Part shown: piece after piece, positions 34,289-41,004 of the stretch
How positions within the stretch are numbered: the stretch's first letter is position 1
Layout: each line of letters starts with the position of its first letter
NCBI RefSeq assembly: GCF_049739465.1
Contig: NZ_JBMHHY010000017.1
Location: forward strand, 189,809-253,808
Direction of reading: 5' to 3'
DNA length: 64,000 bases
DNA from: Embleya sp049739465
Lineage (GTDB): Bacteria; Actinomycetota; Actinomycetes; Streptomycetales; Streptomycetaceae
The notes under the pieces: generated by a model
Told to the model about the DNA's origin: nothing
The model's input: the letters and a program-made list of their open reading frames with translations, nothing else
The model's database searches: none
Translations under genes and position numbers: made by a program

Positions 34289-35209
34289 GTGGCGTACTGG
34301 GCGATCGACGCCGGCGGCACGCACACCACGGCCGTGGTGCTCGACTCGATCCGGTACACGCGCGGGTCGGTCAATCCGGCCTCGGCCGGCGCGGTGCCGG
34401 CCGAGCAGACGCTCGTGCAGTTGTTGTCGGAGATCGCCTCGGACCTGGGCGGGGCGCCGTCGGTCGGGTGGTTGGCGAGTTCGACGATCACCATGGACAC
34501 CGCGCCGGAGGAATTGGACCGGCTGGCCGCGCTGGCGCGCGAACAGGGCCTGGTGGGGCGGTTGGTGATCTCCGGGGACGTACCGCCGCTGCTGCTTGCG
34601 CCGCCGCTGTCCGGGCGGGGCGTGGTGGTGGTGGCCGGCACGGGTTCGGCGTGTGTGGCGAGCGCGGGCGCGGATGCCGGGCCGCCCGTGGTGATCGGCG
34701 GGTGTGAGTATCTGGGCAGCGACCAGGGCAGCGCGTACGCGCTCGGCGAGGCGGGGTTGCGGGCGGCGGTGCGCGGGGTGGACGGGCGCGGGCGGCCGAC
34801 CGTGTTGTTCGCCGAGCCGGGTCCGCGCGAACTCGCCCGCCGGCTGGCCGCCGAGCCGTTTCCGAAGGCCCCGGTGGCGGCGCTCGCGCCCGAGGTGTGC
34901 GCGGCCTGGCAGGCGGGCGACGCGGTGGCGGACGAGGTGGTCCGGGGCGCCCTGGACGACCTGGTCGCAGGTGTCCGGGCGGCACGGGACGCGGCCGGCC
35001 TGACCGGGGCCTGGCGGGCGGTGCTCAACGGCGGGGTGTTCCGGGGGTGTCCGGCGTACGCGGCCGAGTTGGCCGGGCGGATCGTCGACGAACTCGGCGC
35101 GGCCGAACCACCGACCGTACTGACCGATCCGGTCCGCGCGGTGTACGCCGCACTGTCGGCGAACGAGGGTTCACCGCCCAAGGGTTGGGCACATACCCGC
35201 AGCGTGTGA
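34289..35209 (+). CDS. BadF/N-acetylglucosamine-kinase-type cyclitol or sugar kinase
   Basis: The 306-residue ASKHA kinase has phosphate-1 motif YWAIDAGGTHTTAVVLD, phosphate-2 block VVVVAGTGSACVAS and adenosine block AVLNGGVFRGCPAYAAEL. GGCEYLGSDQGSAYALGEAGL is typical of the BadF/BadG/NAGK branch. In C7-cyclitol pathways a kinase (ValC, AcbM) phosphorylates the C7 hydroxyl; this gene and the PfkB gene at 37519 are the two candidates. The start is GTG 34289 with GCGGAGG upstream. It heads the plus-strand half of the cluster and is divergent from the MFS gene. Confidence 0.85.
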   Translation: MAYWAIDAGGTHTTAVVLDSIRYTRGSVNPASAGAVPAEQTLVQLLSEIASDLGGAPSVGWLASSTITMDTAPEELDRLAALAREQGLVGRLVISGDVPPLLLAPPLSGRGVVVVAGTGSACVASAGADAGPPVVIGGCEYLGSDQGSAYALGEAGLRAAVRGVDGRGRPTVLFAEPGPRELARRLAAEPFPKAPVAALAPEVCAAWQAGDAVADEVVRGALDDLVAGVRAARDAAGLTGAWRAVLNGGVFRGCPAYAAELAGRIVDELGAAEPPTVLTDPVRAVYAALSANEGSPPKGWAHTRSV

Positions 35210-35244
35210 CATCCCGATCCGCGGCCCAGCGAGGGGGAACGCCG

Positions 35245-36402
35245 ATGGCGGAGGGACGACCGAACGAGCCGGGGGCGCCCGGCGGCGCGCGACGCGAGCG
35301 CAGGGCCCGGCGGGCCGGGCGCCCGACGTCGGCGAACGGAAACGGCGTCGCTGCCGTGGCCGGGATGGCTCCCGAGACCGGGGCCGAGAGTGAGACCGGG
35401 GCCGGGGCCGAGGTCGGGGCCCGGATTGCCGCCGGGAGCGGGCCTGTTCGGCTCGGGGTGTGTTTGGCCGCGTTGGCGCCGCTCGGCCTGGACGGGGCGT
35501 TGCGGGCGGCTCGGCGGGCGGGGGTCGGGGTGGTGGATCTGCCGGTCGACCGGGTGTTCGGGCTGGTCGATGCCGCCCGGGCGGGTGATCCGGCCGGGCA
35601 GCGCGCGGTGCGTGCGGTGCGTGAGTCGTGTGCGGCGGTCGGTGTGGAGATCGGTTGTGTGAGCAACAGTCGGGACACTCAGCTGGTGCTCGGGCCGCAT
35701 GGGGCGCATACCGATTCGGTGTTCGTCGGGAGTGCCGAGGCCAAGCGGGACTACGGGATGCGGGCCGCGCTGGACACCGTGCGGTTCGCGGCCGGGGTGG
35801 GGGCGCCGCTGGCGCGGGTGATGCTGGGGGTGCCCGATCTGGCGCGTTGGTTGTCCTGGCCGGGCAGTGTGGTGAGTTGGCAGGACAACGTGGACGCCTG
35901 GGTGTCGGCCGTGCGGCCGATCGTGGCCTTGGCGGGCGATGTGGGGGTGCGGGTGGTGTTCGAGCCGCACCCCAAGCAGGTCGCCTATGACCCGCCCAGC
36001 GCGAGAGCACTGCTCTCGGCGGTGAGCGGTGTTCGCCTGTGCCTGGACCCGGCCAACCTCGCCGCGACCGGACACGACCCGGTGGCCGCGATGCGCGGCT
36101 GGGGCGACCGCCTGGTGGCCGTACACGCCAAGGACCTCCAGCGCTGGTCCGGCACCGAACCGCCGCGCGGCGCGGGCTGGTCGCGCTACGGCCCGGGGCC
36201 GGCGACCCGCTTTCGCGCGCTCGGCGCGGGTGATCTGCCCTGGCCGGCCATCGTGGCCGCGCTGCTCGACGACGACTACCGGGGAGTGATCTACGTGGAA
36301 CACGAGGACGCCCTGCTGCCGACGGAGCAGGGCATCGCCAACTCGCTCGCGCTGCTGCGCACGTTGCTACCCGCCGGCGCCGTCCCGGGGCGTACCTGGT
36401 GA
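35245..36402 (+). CDS. Sugar-phosphate isomerase/epimerase-like TIM barrel
   Basis: The 385-residue protein has a basic, low-complexity N-terminal extension of about 70 residues before the barrel starts at VRLGVCLAALAPLGLDGALR. Further landmarks are GVGVVDLPVDRVFGL, VRVVFEPHPKQVAYDP with the metal-binding Glu, VRLCLDPANLAATGHDP, DRLVAVHAKDLQRW and GVIYVEHED. This is the xylose-isomerase-like AP_endonuc_2 family of metal-dependent isomerases and epimerases. It could carry out the C2 epimerisation of the valiolone intermediate, a step done by VOC-family enzymes in known clusters. ATG 35245 has GAGGGGG upstream, and its stop overlaps the nucleotidyltransferase start. Confidence 0.85.
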   Translation: MAEGRPNEPGAPGGARRERRARRAGRPTSANGNGVAAVAGMAPETGAESETGAGAEVGARIAAGSGPVRLGVCLAALAPLGLDGALRAARRAGVGVVDLPVDRVFGLVDAARAGDPAGQRAVRAVRESCAAVGVEIGCVSNSRDTQLVLGPHGAHTDSVFVGSAEAKRDYGMRAALDTVRFAAGVGAPLARVMLGVPDLARWLSWPGSVVSWQDNVDAWVSAVRPIVALAGDVGVRVVFEPHPKQVAYDPPSARALLSAVSGVRLCLDPANLAATGHDPVAAMRGWGDRLVAVHAKDLQRWSGTEPPRGAGWSRYGPGPATRFRALGAGDLPWPAIVAALLDDDYRGVIYVEHEDALLPTEQGIANSLALLRTLLPAGAVPGRTW

Positions 36403-37553
36403 CGCTCGACGGAGTACGCGGCGGCCTGCTCGCCGGCGGCCTCGGCGAACGACTCGGCCCGCTCACCGCGCACGCCTGCAAGCCCCTGGTGCCCTACGCC
36501 GCCTCGTGCCGGCTGGTCGACTTCAGCATCGCCAACGCGATCCGCTCCGGCCTGCCCGAACTGGTCCTGCTCTCCCAGCACCGCGAGTCCGACCTGATCC
36601 GACACCTGGTCACGCACTGGGACGAACACCCGGGCACCCGGCTGCACTTCGGCCCGCACGACGCGATCGCCCGGAGCGGGCCCGGGGCGATCCTGCCCGA
36701 GCGCCCCGCCGAACGCGGCACCGCCGACGCGCTGCTCGCCAACGCGGCCCATCTGTTCGCCCCGGGCGCGCGCGATCTGCTGATCCAACACGCGGACCAC
36801 GTCTACGTGTTCGACTATGCGCCGATGGTCGCCGCGCACCGCGCCGCGAACGCGGACTGCACGATCGGCGTGCAGCGGATCGAGCGCCGCTATGTGCACC
36901 TGTTCGGCATGGTCGAGACGGATGCCGAGTTCCGGGTCCGGGCGCTGGTGGAGAAGCCCGCGCGGCCGACCTCGGACCTGGTCTTCACCGCGTTCTGCGT
37001 ATTCCGGATCGACGCGCTGCGCGAGGTGCTGGACGGCCTGGCGGCCCGGGGTGCGGCGGGTTGGCAGCACGACATCAGCCGCGACGTACTGCCCGCGATG
37101 ATCGCCGCCGGCCGGCGGGTGACGGCGTATCAGGTGACCGACTACTGGGCGGACATCGGCACCGTGGAGCGCTATCACGGCGAGCAACTGCGCCTGCTCG
37201 ACCGGCCGCACCCGATGCCGGCCGAGCTGCTTCCGCGTACCCTTGCGGGCCTGCCGGACGGATATCCGAGATACGTCGACGGAAGTCTCCTCGGCGCCGC
37301 GATACCACCGCAGGCGCACGTGGAACACAGCGTCGTACACGCGGGCGCGCACATCGAGCCGGGGGCGACCGTACTGCGCTCGGTGGTCCTGCCCGGGGCC
37401 GTGGTCACGGCCGGCACTACGGTTCGGGAAACGATCGTCACCCCGACCGGGATCCTGCCGCCGACCGACACCGCCGGCCCGCCTGCCGAGCCGTCCCGCG
37501 ACGTGTCCCCCGACCCGGTCAGGAGAGCGCACGGTCGAGTTCCTCCGCCGTGA
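36399..37553 (+). CDS. GlgC-like sugar/cyclitol-1-phosphate nucleotidyltransferase (ValB/VldB role)
   Basis: The N-terminal domain has GGLLAGGLGERLGPLTAHACKPLVPYAASCRLVDF, residues about 8-42, with the pyrophosphorylase signature and the conserved Lys. Later blocks are HADHVYVFDYAPMVAAH, LFGMVETDAEFRVRALVEKP and YWADIGTVERYHGEQLRLL. A left-handed beta-helix follows (about 295-345), as in ADP-glucose pyrophosphorylase. VldB/ValB belong to the same family and make the nucleotide-activated valienol donor for VldE. The start GTG 36399 overlaps the previous stop. The 3' end overlaps the convergent PfkB gene by 35 bp. Confidence 0.9.
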   Translation: MTLDGVRGGLLAGGLGERLGPLTAHACKPLVPYAASCRLVDFSIANAIRSGLPELVLLSQHRESDLIRHLVTHWDEHPGTRLHFGPHDAIARSGPGAILPERPAERGTADALLANAAHLFAPGARDLLIQHADHVYVFDYAPMVAAHRAANADCTIGVQRIERRYVHLFGMVETDAEFRVRALVEKPARPTSDLVFTAFCVFRIDALREVLDGLAARGAAGWQHDISRDVLPAMIAAGRRVTAYQVTDYWADIGTVERYHGEQLRLLDRPHPMPAELLPRTLAGLPDGYPRYVDGSLLGAAIPPQAHVEHSVVHAGAHIEPGATVLRSVVLPGAVVTAGTTVRETIVTPTGILPPTDTAGPPAEPSRDVSPDPVRRAHGRVPPP

Positions 37554-38466
37554 TGAACGACGTATGGGTCCCGGCGGTCCGGACCGCGTGCGCCCCCGCG
37601 TACGTCCCGGCCGCCGCGCAGGCGGCCCAGTCGCGCCCGGCCAGGTAGGCGTACAGGAAGCCCGAGACGTAGCTGTCCCCGGCGCCGTTGGTGTCCACCA
37701 CCTCGTCCGCCCGCATCGCCAACGCCGGTACGTGGCGCAGTGGTTGGTCCGGCAGCGCCAGATAGCTGCCGCGCCCGCCCGCCATCGCGACCACCACCTC
37801 GGCCCGGCCCCGGGCGAGCAGGTCCCGCGCGGCCTCCTCGACCCGGTCGCCGAGCCGGTTGGTGGACGTGAACACCAGATCGGCGCCATAGGCGAAGTCG
37901 GCCCGCGCGGGGTCCTTCCCGTCCCACCCGTGCAGGTCGGTCGAGATCGACACGCCGGCCTCGATCGCCTCGGCGAGTGCGGGCCGGGACCAGCCGCCGA
38001 TGGAGATGTGCGCGTGCCGGGTGCGGGCGAGCGCGGGGCGATACAACTCGGGGTCGACGACCAGGTCCGCGGGCAGTCGGCTGTCGTGCAGGGACAACCG
38101 TTCGCCGTCCGGGCCGACCAGGTTGACGCTGCGCGGGGTGCCGGCGGGATCGGTGACGTGCGCGAAGGACAGGCCCAGCTTCGTGTAGTGCGCCAGGATG
38201 AAGTCCGCCTCCGGATCGGCGCCGAGCACCGCCGCGAAGTGGGTGCGCAGGCCCAGCGCCCGACAGCCCAGGGCCACCCCATTGCCGGTGTGCGCCACGT
38301 ACTGCCGGATCGGCGGCACCTTCACATCGCTTATCGGCAACGGGAGTTCGGGCACCCGGACGATGATGTCCACGCCGACCCCGCCGATCACGAACACGTC
38401 CAGCGCGTCCAACGCGTCCAACGCGTCCAACGCGTCCGACACAGCCGGCTCGGCCGGCTCAGCCAT
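37519..38466 (-). CDS. PfkB-family carbohydrate/cyclitol kinase
   Basis: The 315-residue ribokinase-type protein has VFVIGGVGVDIIVRVPELP, HTGNGVALGCRALGLRTHF and the C-terminal PfkB signature EVVDTNGAGDSYVSGFLYAY with the catalytic Asp in NGAGDS. AcbU of the acarbose pathway is a ribokinase-family enzyme that phosphorylates the cyclitol at C1, a good analogy. The N-terminus is a repeated DAL tripeptide stretch before the fold begins. It overlaps the cyclase gene by 8 bp at its start and the nucleotidyltransferase gene by 35 bp at its end, an unusually tight convergent pair. Confidence 0.88.
   Translation of the reverse strand: MAEPAEPAVSDALDALDALDALDVFVIGGVGVDIIVRVPELPLPISDVKVPPIRQYVAHTGNGVALGCRALGLRTHFAAVLGADPEADFILAHYTKLGLSFAHVTDPAGTPRSVNLVGPDGERLSLHDSRLPADLVVDPELYRPALARTRHAHISIGGWSRPALAEAIEAGVSISTDLHGWDGKDPARADFAYGADLVFTSTNRLGDRVEEAARDLLARGRAEVVVAMAGGRGSYLALPDQPLRHVPALAMRADEVVDTNGAGDSYVSGFLYAYLAGRDWAACAAAGTYAGAHAVRTAGTHTSFITAEELDRALS
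38404..38439. repeat. Four 9-bp tandem repeats at the 5' end of the PfkB gene
   Basis: CGCGTCCAA is repeated four times head to tail (38404, 38413, 38422, 38431, the last copy with one change). It codes on the minus strand for the DALDALDALDALD stretch at residues about 11-23. Copy number can change without a frameshift. Confidence 0.85.
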
Positions 38467-39649
38467 CGGTGCCTCCGTGCGCGCGGGCGAGGCTGACCTC
38501 GGCGGCGGGGCAGACGACGAGCGCGGCGTGGATCTCCGCGTCGGTCACATCGTCGGTGATCACCGTCTCGCCGAGCGCGGTGGGCAGTACGAAACGCAGC
38601 CGGCCGTCCCGGATCTTGCGGATCTGGTCGAGCGCCGCGATGGTGGACGCCGGGTCGAGCGGCGCGGCCAGCGCGGCGAGCGTGGTGGGCAGCCGTACCC
38701 GGTCCAGGAGTTCGGTCACCCGCGTGCACAGGGCCGGGTCGAGCAGCCCTCGACGTTCGGCGATCCGGGCCGCGCAGGCCATCCCGAACGCGACCGCCTC
38801 GCCGTGCAGCACCGGGCCGTAGCCGGTCGCGGTCTCCACCGCGTGGCCGATGGTGTGCCCGAAGTTCAGCGGCCGGCGCAGGTCCCGCTCGTACGGATCG
38901 CGGGCGATCAGGCGGCACTTGAGCACGCTGGAGGCGTGCACGAGGGCGGCGGTGGGGATCGGGTCGGCGGCCAGGATCGCCGGGTGCCGGCGCTCGATCA
39001 GCGCGAACAGCTCGGGGGAGGCGATGATCCCGGTCTTGATCGCCTCGGCCAGGCCGGCCCGCAGTCCGCGCGGGTCCTGGGTGGCCAGGTAGCCGACATT
39101 GGAGACCACCGCCCGGGGTTGGTAGAACGCGCCGATCAGGTTCTTCGCCGAGGGGTGGTCGATGGCCACCTTGCCGCCGAGCGCGGCGTCCACGTGGGCG
39201 AGCAGCGTGGTGGGCACGTTGATGTATGGCAGGCCGCGCATGTACGCGCTGGCCACCCAGCCGACGGTGTCCATCACCACGCCGCCGCCGACCGCGAGCA
39301 CGATGTCGCGGCGGGCCAGCGAGGTGCCGGCCAGCCAGTCGAGCAGCGTGCTCGCGGTGCGCAGGCTCTTGCTGGCCTCGCCGGCCGGGAAGGAGGTGGC
39401 GACCACGTCCAGTCCGGTCCCCGCCAGTCGCTCCGCGAGCCGGCGCGCGTGCAGCGCGAACACGGTGTCGTCGGTGACCAGGGCCACCCGGCGGCCGTCG
39501 ATCTCGGCCCGCAGCCGGGCCAGCGCGGTGTCCTCGTCGAGGCAGACGTGCACGGGATAGGTGTCGTGTCGCCGGGCGGAGGCCATGATCGGGTCGACCG
39601 GACCGCGCGGCAACGCCAACTGTTCGGACACTCGGACGTATTCGGTCAT
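38459..39649 (-). CDS. Sugar-phosphate cyclase (2-epi-5-epi-valiolone-synthase-type candidate)
   Basis: The protein belongs to the DHQS superfamily: VALVTDDTVFALHARRL, FPAGEASKSLRTASTLLDWL, AVGGGVVMDTVGWVASAYMR with the NAD-binding Gly run, NVPTTLLAHVDAALGGKVAI, then a KNLIGAFYQP block and the zinc-site pattern LNFGHTIGHAVE/LHGEAVAFGM. It is 396 residues. The GGGVVMD and AYMRG blocks resemble the valiolone-synthase branch, while GGK..IDHP.AKNLIGAFYQP is closer to dehydroquinate synthase, so the exact cyclase type (2-epi-5-epi-valiolone, 2-epi-valiolone or other) is uncertain. With VldE next door, sedoheptulose 7-phosphate is the expected substrate. It starts the minus-strand operon behind the promoter at 39711-39740. 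Confidence 0.85.
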   Translation of the reverse strand: MTEYVRVSEQLALPRGPVDPIMASARRHDTYPVHVCLDEDTALARLRAEIDGRRVALVTDDTVFALHARRLAERLAGTGLDVVATSFPAGEASKSLRTASTLLDWLAGTSLARRDIVLAVGGGVVMDTVGWVASAYMRGLPYINVPTTLLAHVDAALGGKVAIDHPSAKNLIGAFYQPRAVVSNVGYLATQDPRGLRAGLAEAIKTGIIASPELFALIERRHPAILAADPIPTAALVHASSVLKCRLIARDPYERDLRRPLNFGHTIGHAVETATGYGPVLHGEAVAFGMACAARIAERRGLLDPALCTRVTELLDRVRLPTTLAALAAPLDPASTIAALDQIRKIRDGRLRFVLPTALGETVITDDVTDAEIHAALVVCPAAEVSLARAHGGTDG

Positions 39650-39710
39650 ATATTCACACCCCGGCGGCTCAACGAAGACGTCGCAGACAATCCGGATATT
39701 CGCTGCCGAA

Positions 39711-39740
39711 ATACTTACGGCGAGCGCTACGAAAAGTCAA
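39711..39740 (-). promoter_or_regulatory. Candidate promoter of the cyclase/PfkB operon
   Basis: On the minus strand TTGACT (39740-39735) is followed after 17 bp by TAAGTAT (39717-39711). The element lies in a 187-bp, relatively A+T-rich gap, about 60 bp before the cyclase ATG. Confidence 0.5.
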
Positions 39741-39836
39741 CAACGACGCACCCAGAGTGTGTCCGCGCGGGATAGCAGATCGGTCCGGTGTCAATCCGGG
39801 CATTCGCCAATTCCGGAAACTTCGCCCGGAAATGGC

Positions 39837-40232
39837 CTACGCGGCGGGCCGGGCCGGGTCCTGCGTGCCCGGCGTATCCGGAGTATCCGGCGTGCCCGGT
39901 GTCGCGGGCGCGGTCGCGGCGATCTGCTCGACGTGGTCGTGGCCCCACACCCCCAGCGGCAACAACGCGTCGTTGAGCGACTGGCCGAGCGGGGTCAGCG
40001 AGTAGACCACCTTGGGCGGGACCTCGCGAAACACCTCGCGGTGCACGATTCCCCGGGCCTCCATCTCGCGCAACTGCTGGATCAGCATCTTCTCGCTGAT
40101 CCCGGGCACCGCCCGGCGCAACTCACCGAAGCGCCGCTCCTCGACGTGCAACGCCCACAGGATCAACGCCTTCCACTTGCCGCCGATGACATCCATGGCG
40201 GCGTCGAGACCGCACTGATAACGCCGAGCCAC
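39837..40232 (-). CDS. HxlR-family transcriptional regulator
   Basis: The 131-residue regulator has the HxlR hallmarks: a Cys near the start (RRYQCGLDAAMDVIGGKWKAL), ILWALHVEERRFGELRRAVP, ISEKMLIQQLREMEARGIV and VVYSLTPLGQSL. A 20-residue tail repeats Pro-Gly/Asp-Thr (TPGTPDTPDTPGT). The start is GTG 40232, with GAGAGGGG about 6 nt upstream; an in-frame extension upstream has no conserved sequence. It is divergent from the YjbQ gene and may regulate it, or it may mark the edge between the cyclitol and peptide clusters. Confidence 0.9.
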   Translation of the reverse strand: MARRYQCGLDAAMDVIGGKWKALILWALHVEERRFGELRRAVPGISEKMLIQQLREMEARGIVHREVFREVPPKVVYSLTPLGQSLNDALLPLGVWGHDHVEQIAATAPATPGTPDTPDTPGTQDPARPAA

Positions 40233-40268
40233 GCGCGTCCCCTCTCCATGTCGACCCTTACCGATCCT

Positions 40269-40303
40269 TACCGACAGGTAGGTACTGCTCCATATTGTCG
40301 GTA
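40269..40303. promoter_or_regulatory. Candidate HxlR operator
   Basis: TACCGACA (40269-40276) and TGTCGGTA (40296-40303) form an inverted repeat, and CTTACCGA is repeated directly (40257 and 40267). TACC/GGTA half-sites of this type are common in HxlR operators. It lies between the divergent HxlR and YjbQ starts. Confidence 0.55.
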
Positions 40304-40344
40304 CGCATTCGGCCGAAGGCAAAGGAATGCGCGAGCATGGTGGC

Positions 40345-40767
40345 ATGAGTGAGCGCACCGCATCGCGGGTTATCCGGGTCGGCACCGGGCGGCGGGAGCG
40401 GGTGTACGACCTCACCGGGTCGTGCGCCGGGTTCCTGGCCGAGGTGGCCGACGGTCGGGACGGGTTGTTGAACGTATTCGTCCCGCATGCCACGGCCGGC
40501 GTCGCGGTATTGGAGGTCGGCGCGGGCAGCGACGAGGATCTGCTCGCGACGCCGGCCGAGTTGTTGCCGGCCGACGACCGCCGGCGGCATCGGCACGGCA
40601 GCCCCGGACACGGCCGCGATCACGTGTTGCCCGCGCTGGTGCCGGCGCACGCGACGCTGCCGGTGACCGGCGGCGTACTCGCGCTGGGCACGTGGCAGTC
40701 GGTGACGATGGCGGACACCAATGTGGACAACCCCGAGCGGACCGTACGGCTGACCTTCCTGGGCTGA
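40345..40767 (+). CDS. yjbQ: YjbQ/UPF0047 family protein
   Basis: The protein matches the YjbQ family: LLNVFVPHATAGVAVLEVG near residue 45, RHRHGSPGHGRDHVLPAL with the His-rich site, and a C-terminal LALGTWQSVTMADTNVDNPE followed by RTVRLTFLG. Members have weak secondary thiamine-phosphate synthase activity; the physiological role is unsettled. ATG 40345 gives the family's usual length; ATG 40327 would add six residues and has AAAGG immediately before it. It is divergent from the HxlR gene. Confidence 0.88.
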   Translation: MSERTASRVIRVGTGRRERVYDLTGSCAGFLAEVADGRDGLLNVFVPHATAGVAVLEVGAGSDEDLLATPAELLPADDRRRHRHGSPGHGRDHVLPALVPAHATLPVTGGVLALGTWQSVTMADTNVDNPERTVRLTFLG

Positions 40768-40850
40768 TCCGCGATCGCCCGGGGTCGGCTGCCGATCACC
40801 GACCGCCGATCACCAAGGATCTTGTTGGTTGGGAGTGGTGGCGCAAAACC

Positions 40851-40945
40851 GTCCCGCCGGCGGGACAGGGTGGGTTCGGCGACCTGCTCCCGTCGATGTC
40901 GACGTGGTCTTGACCGGCTGATCCACCTCCGTGAACGTGGAGGTG
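40851..40945. promoter_or_regulatory. Two palindromes upstream of the flavin monooxygenase gene
   Basis: GTCCCGCCGGCGGGAC (40851-40866) is a perfect 16-bp palindrome. CACCTCC-N8-GGAGGTG (40924-40945) is a second dyad just after TTGACC (40910-40915). The second has the look of an operator set in a promoter spacer, as for MerR-type regulators. Either could also act as an RNA hairpin. Confidence 0.45.
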
Positions 40946-41004
40946 ATTTGCCGAGGTTGGCGGCGCGGCGGGACGAGGGGGAAAACGGCGTGGGAGATAC
41001 CGGC

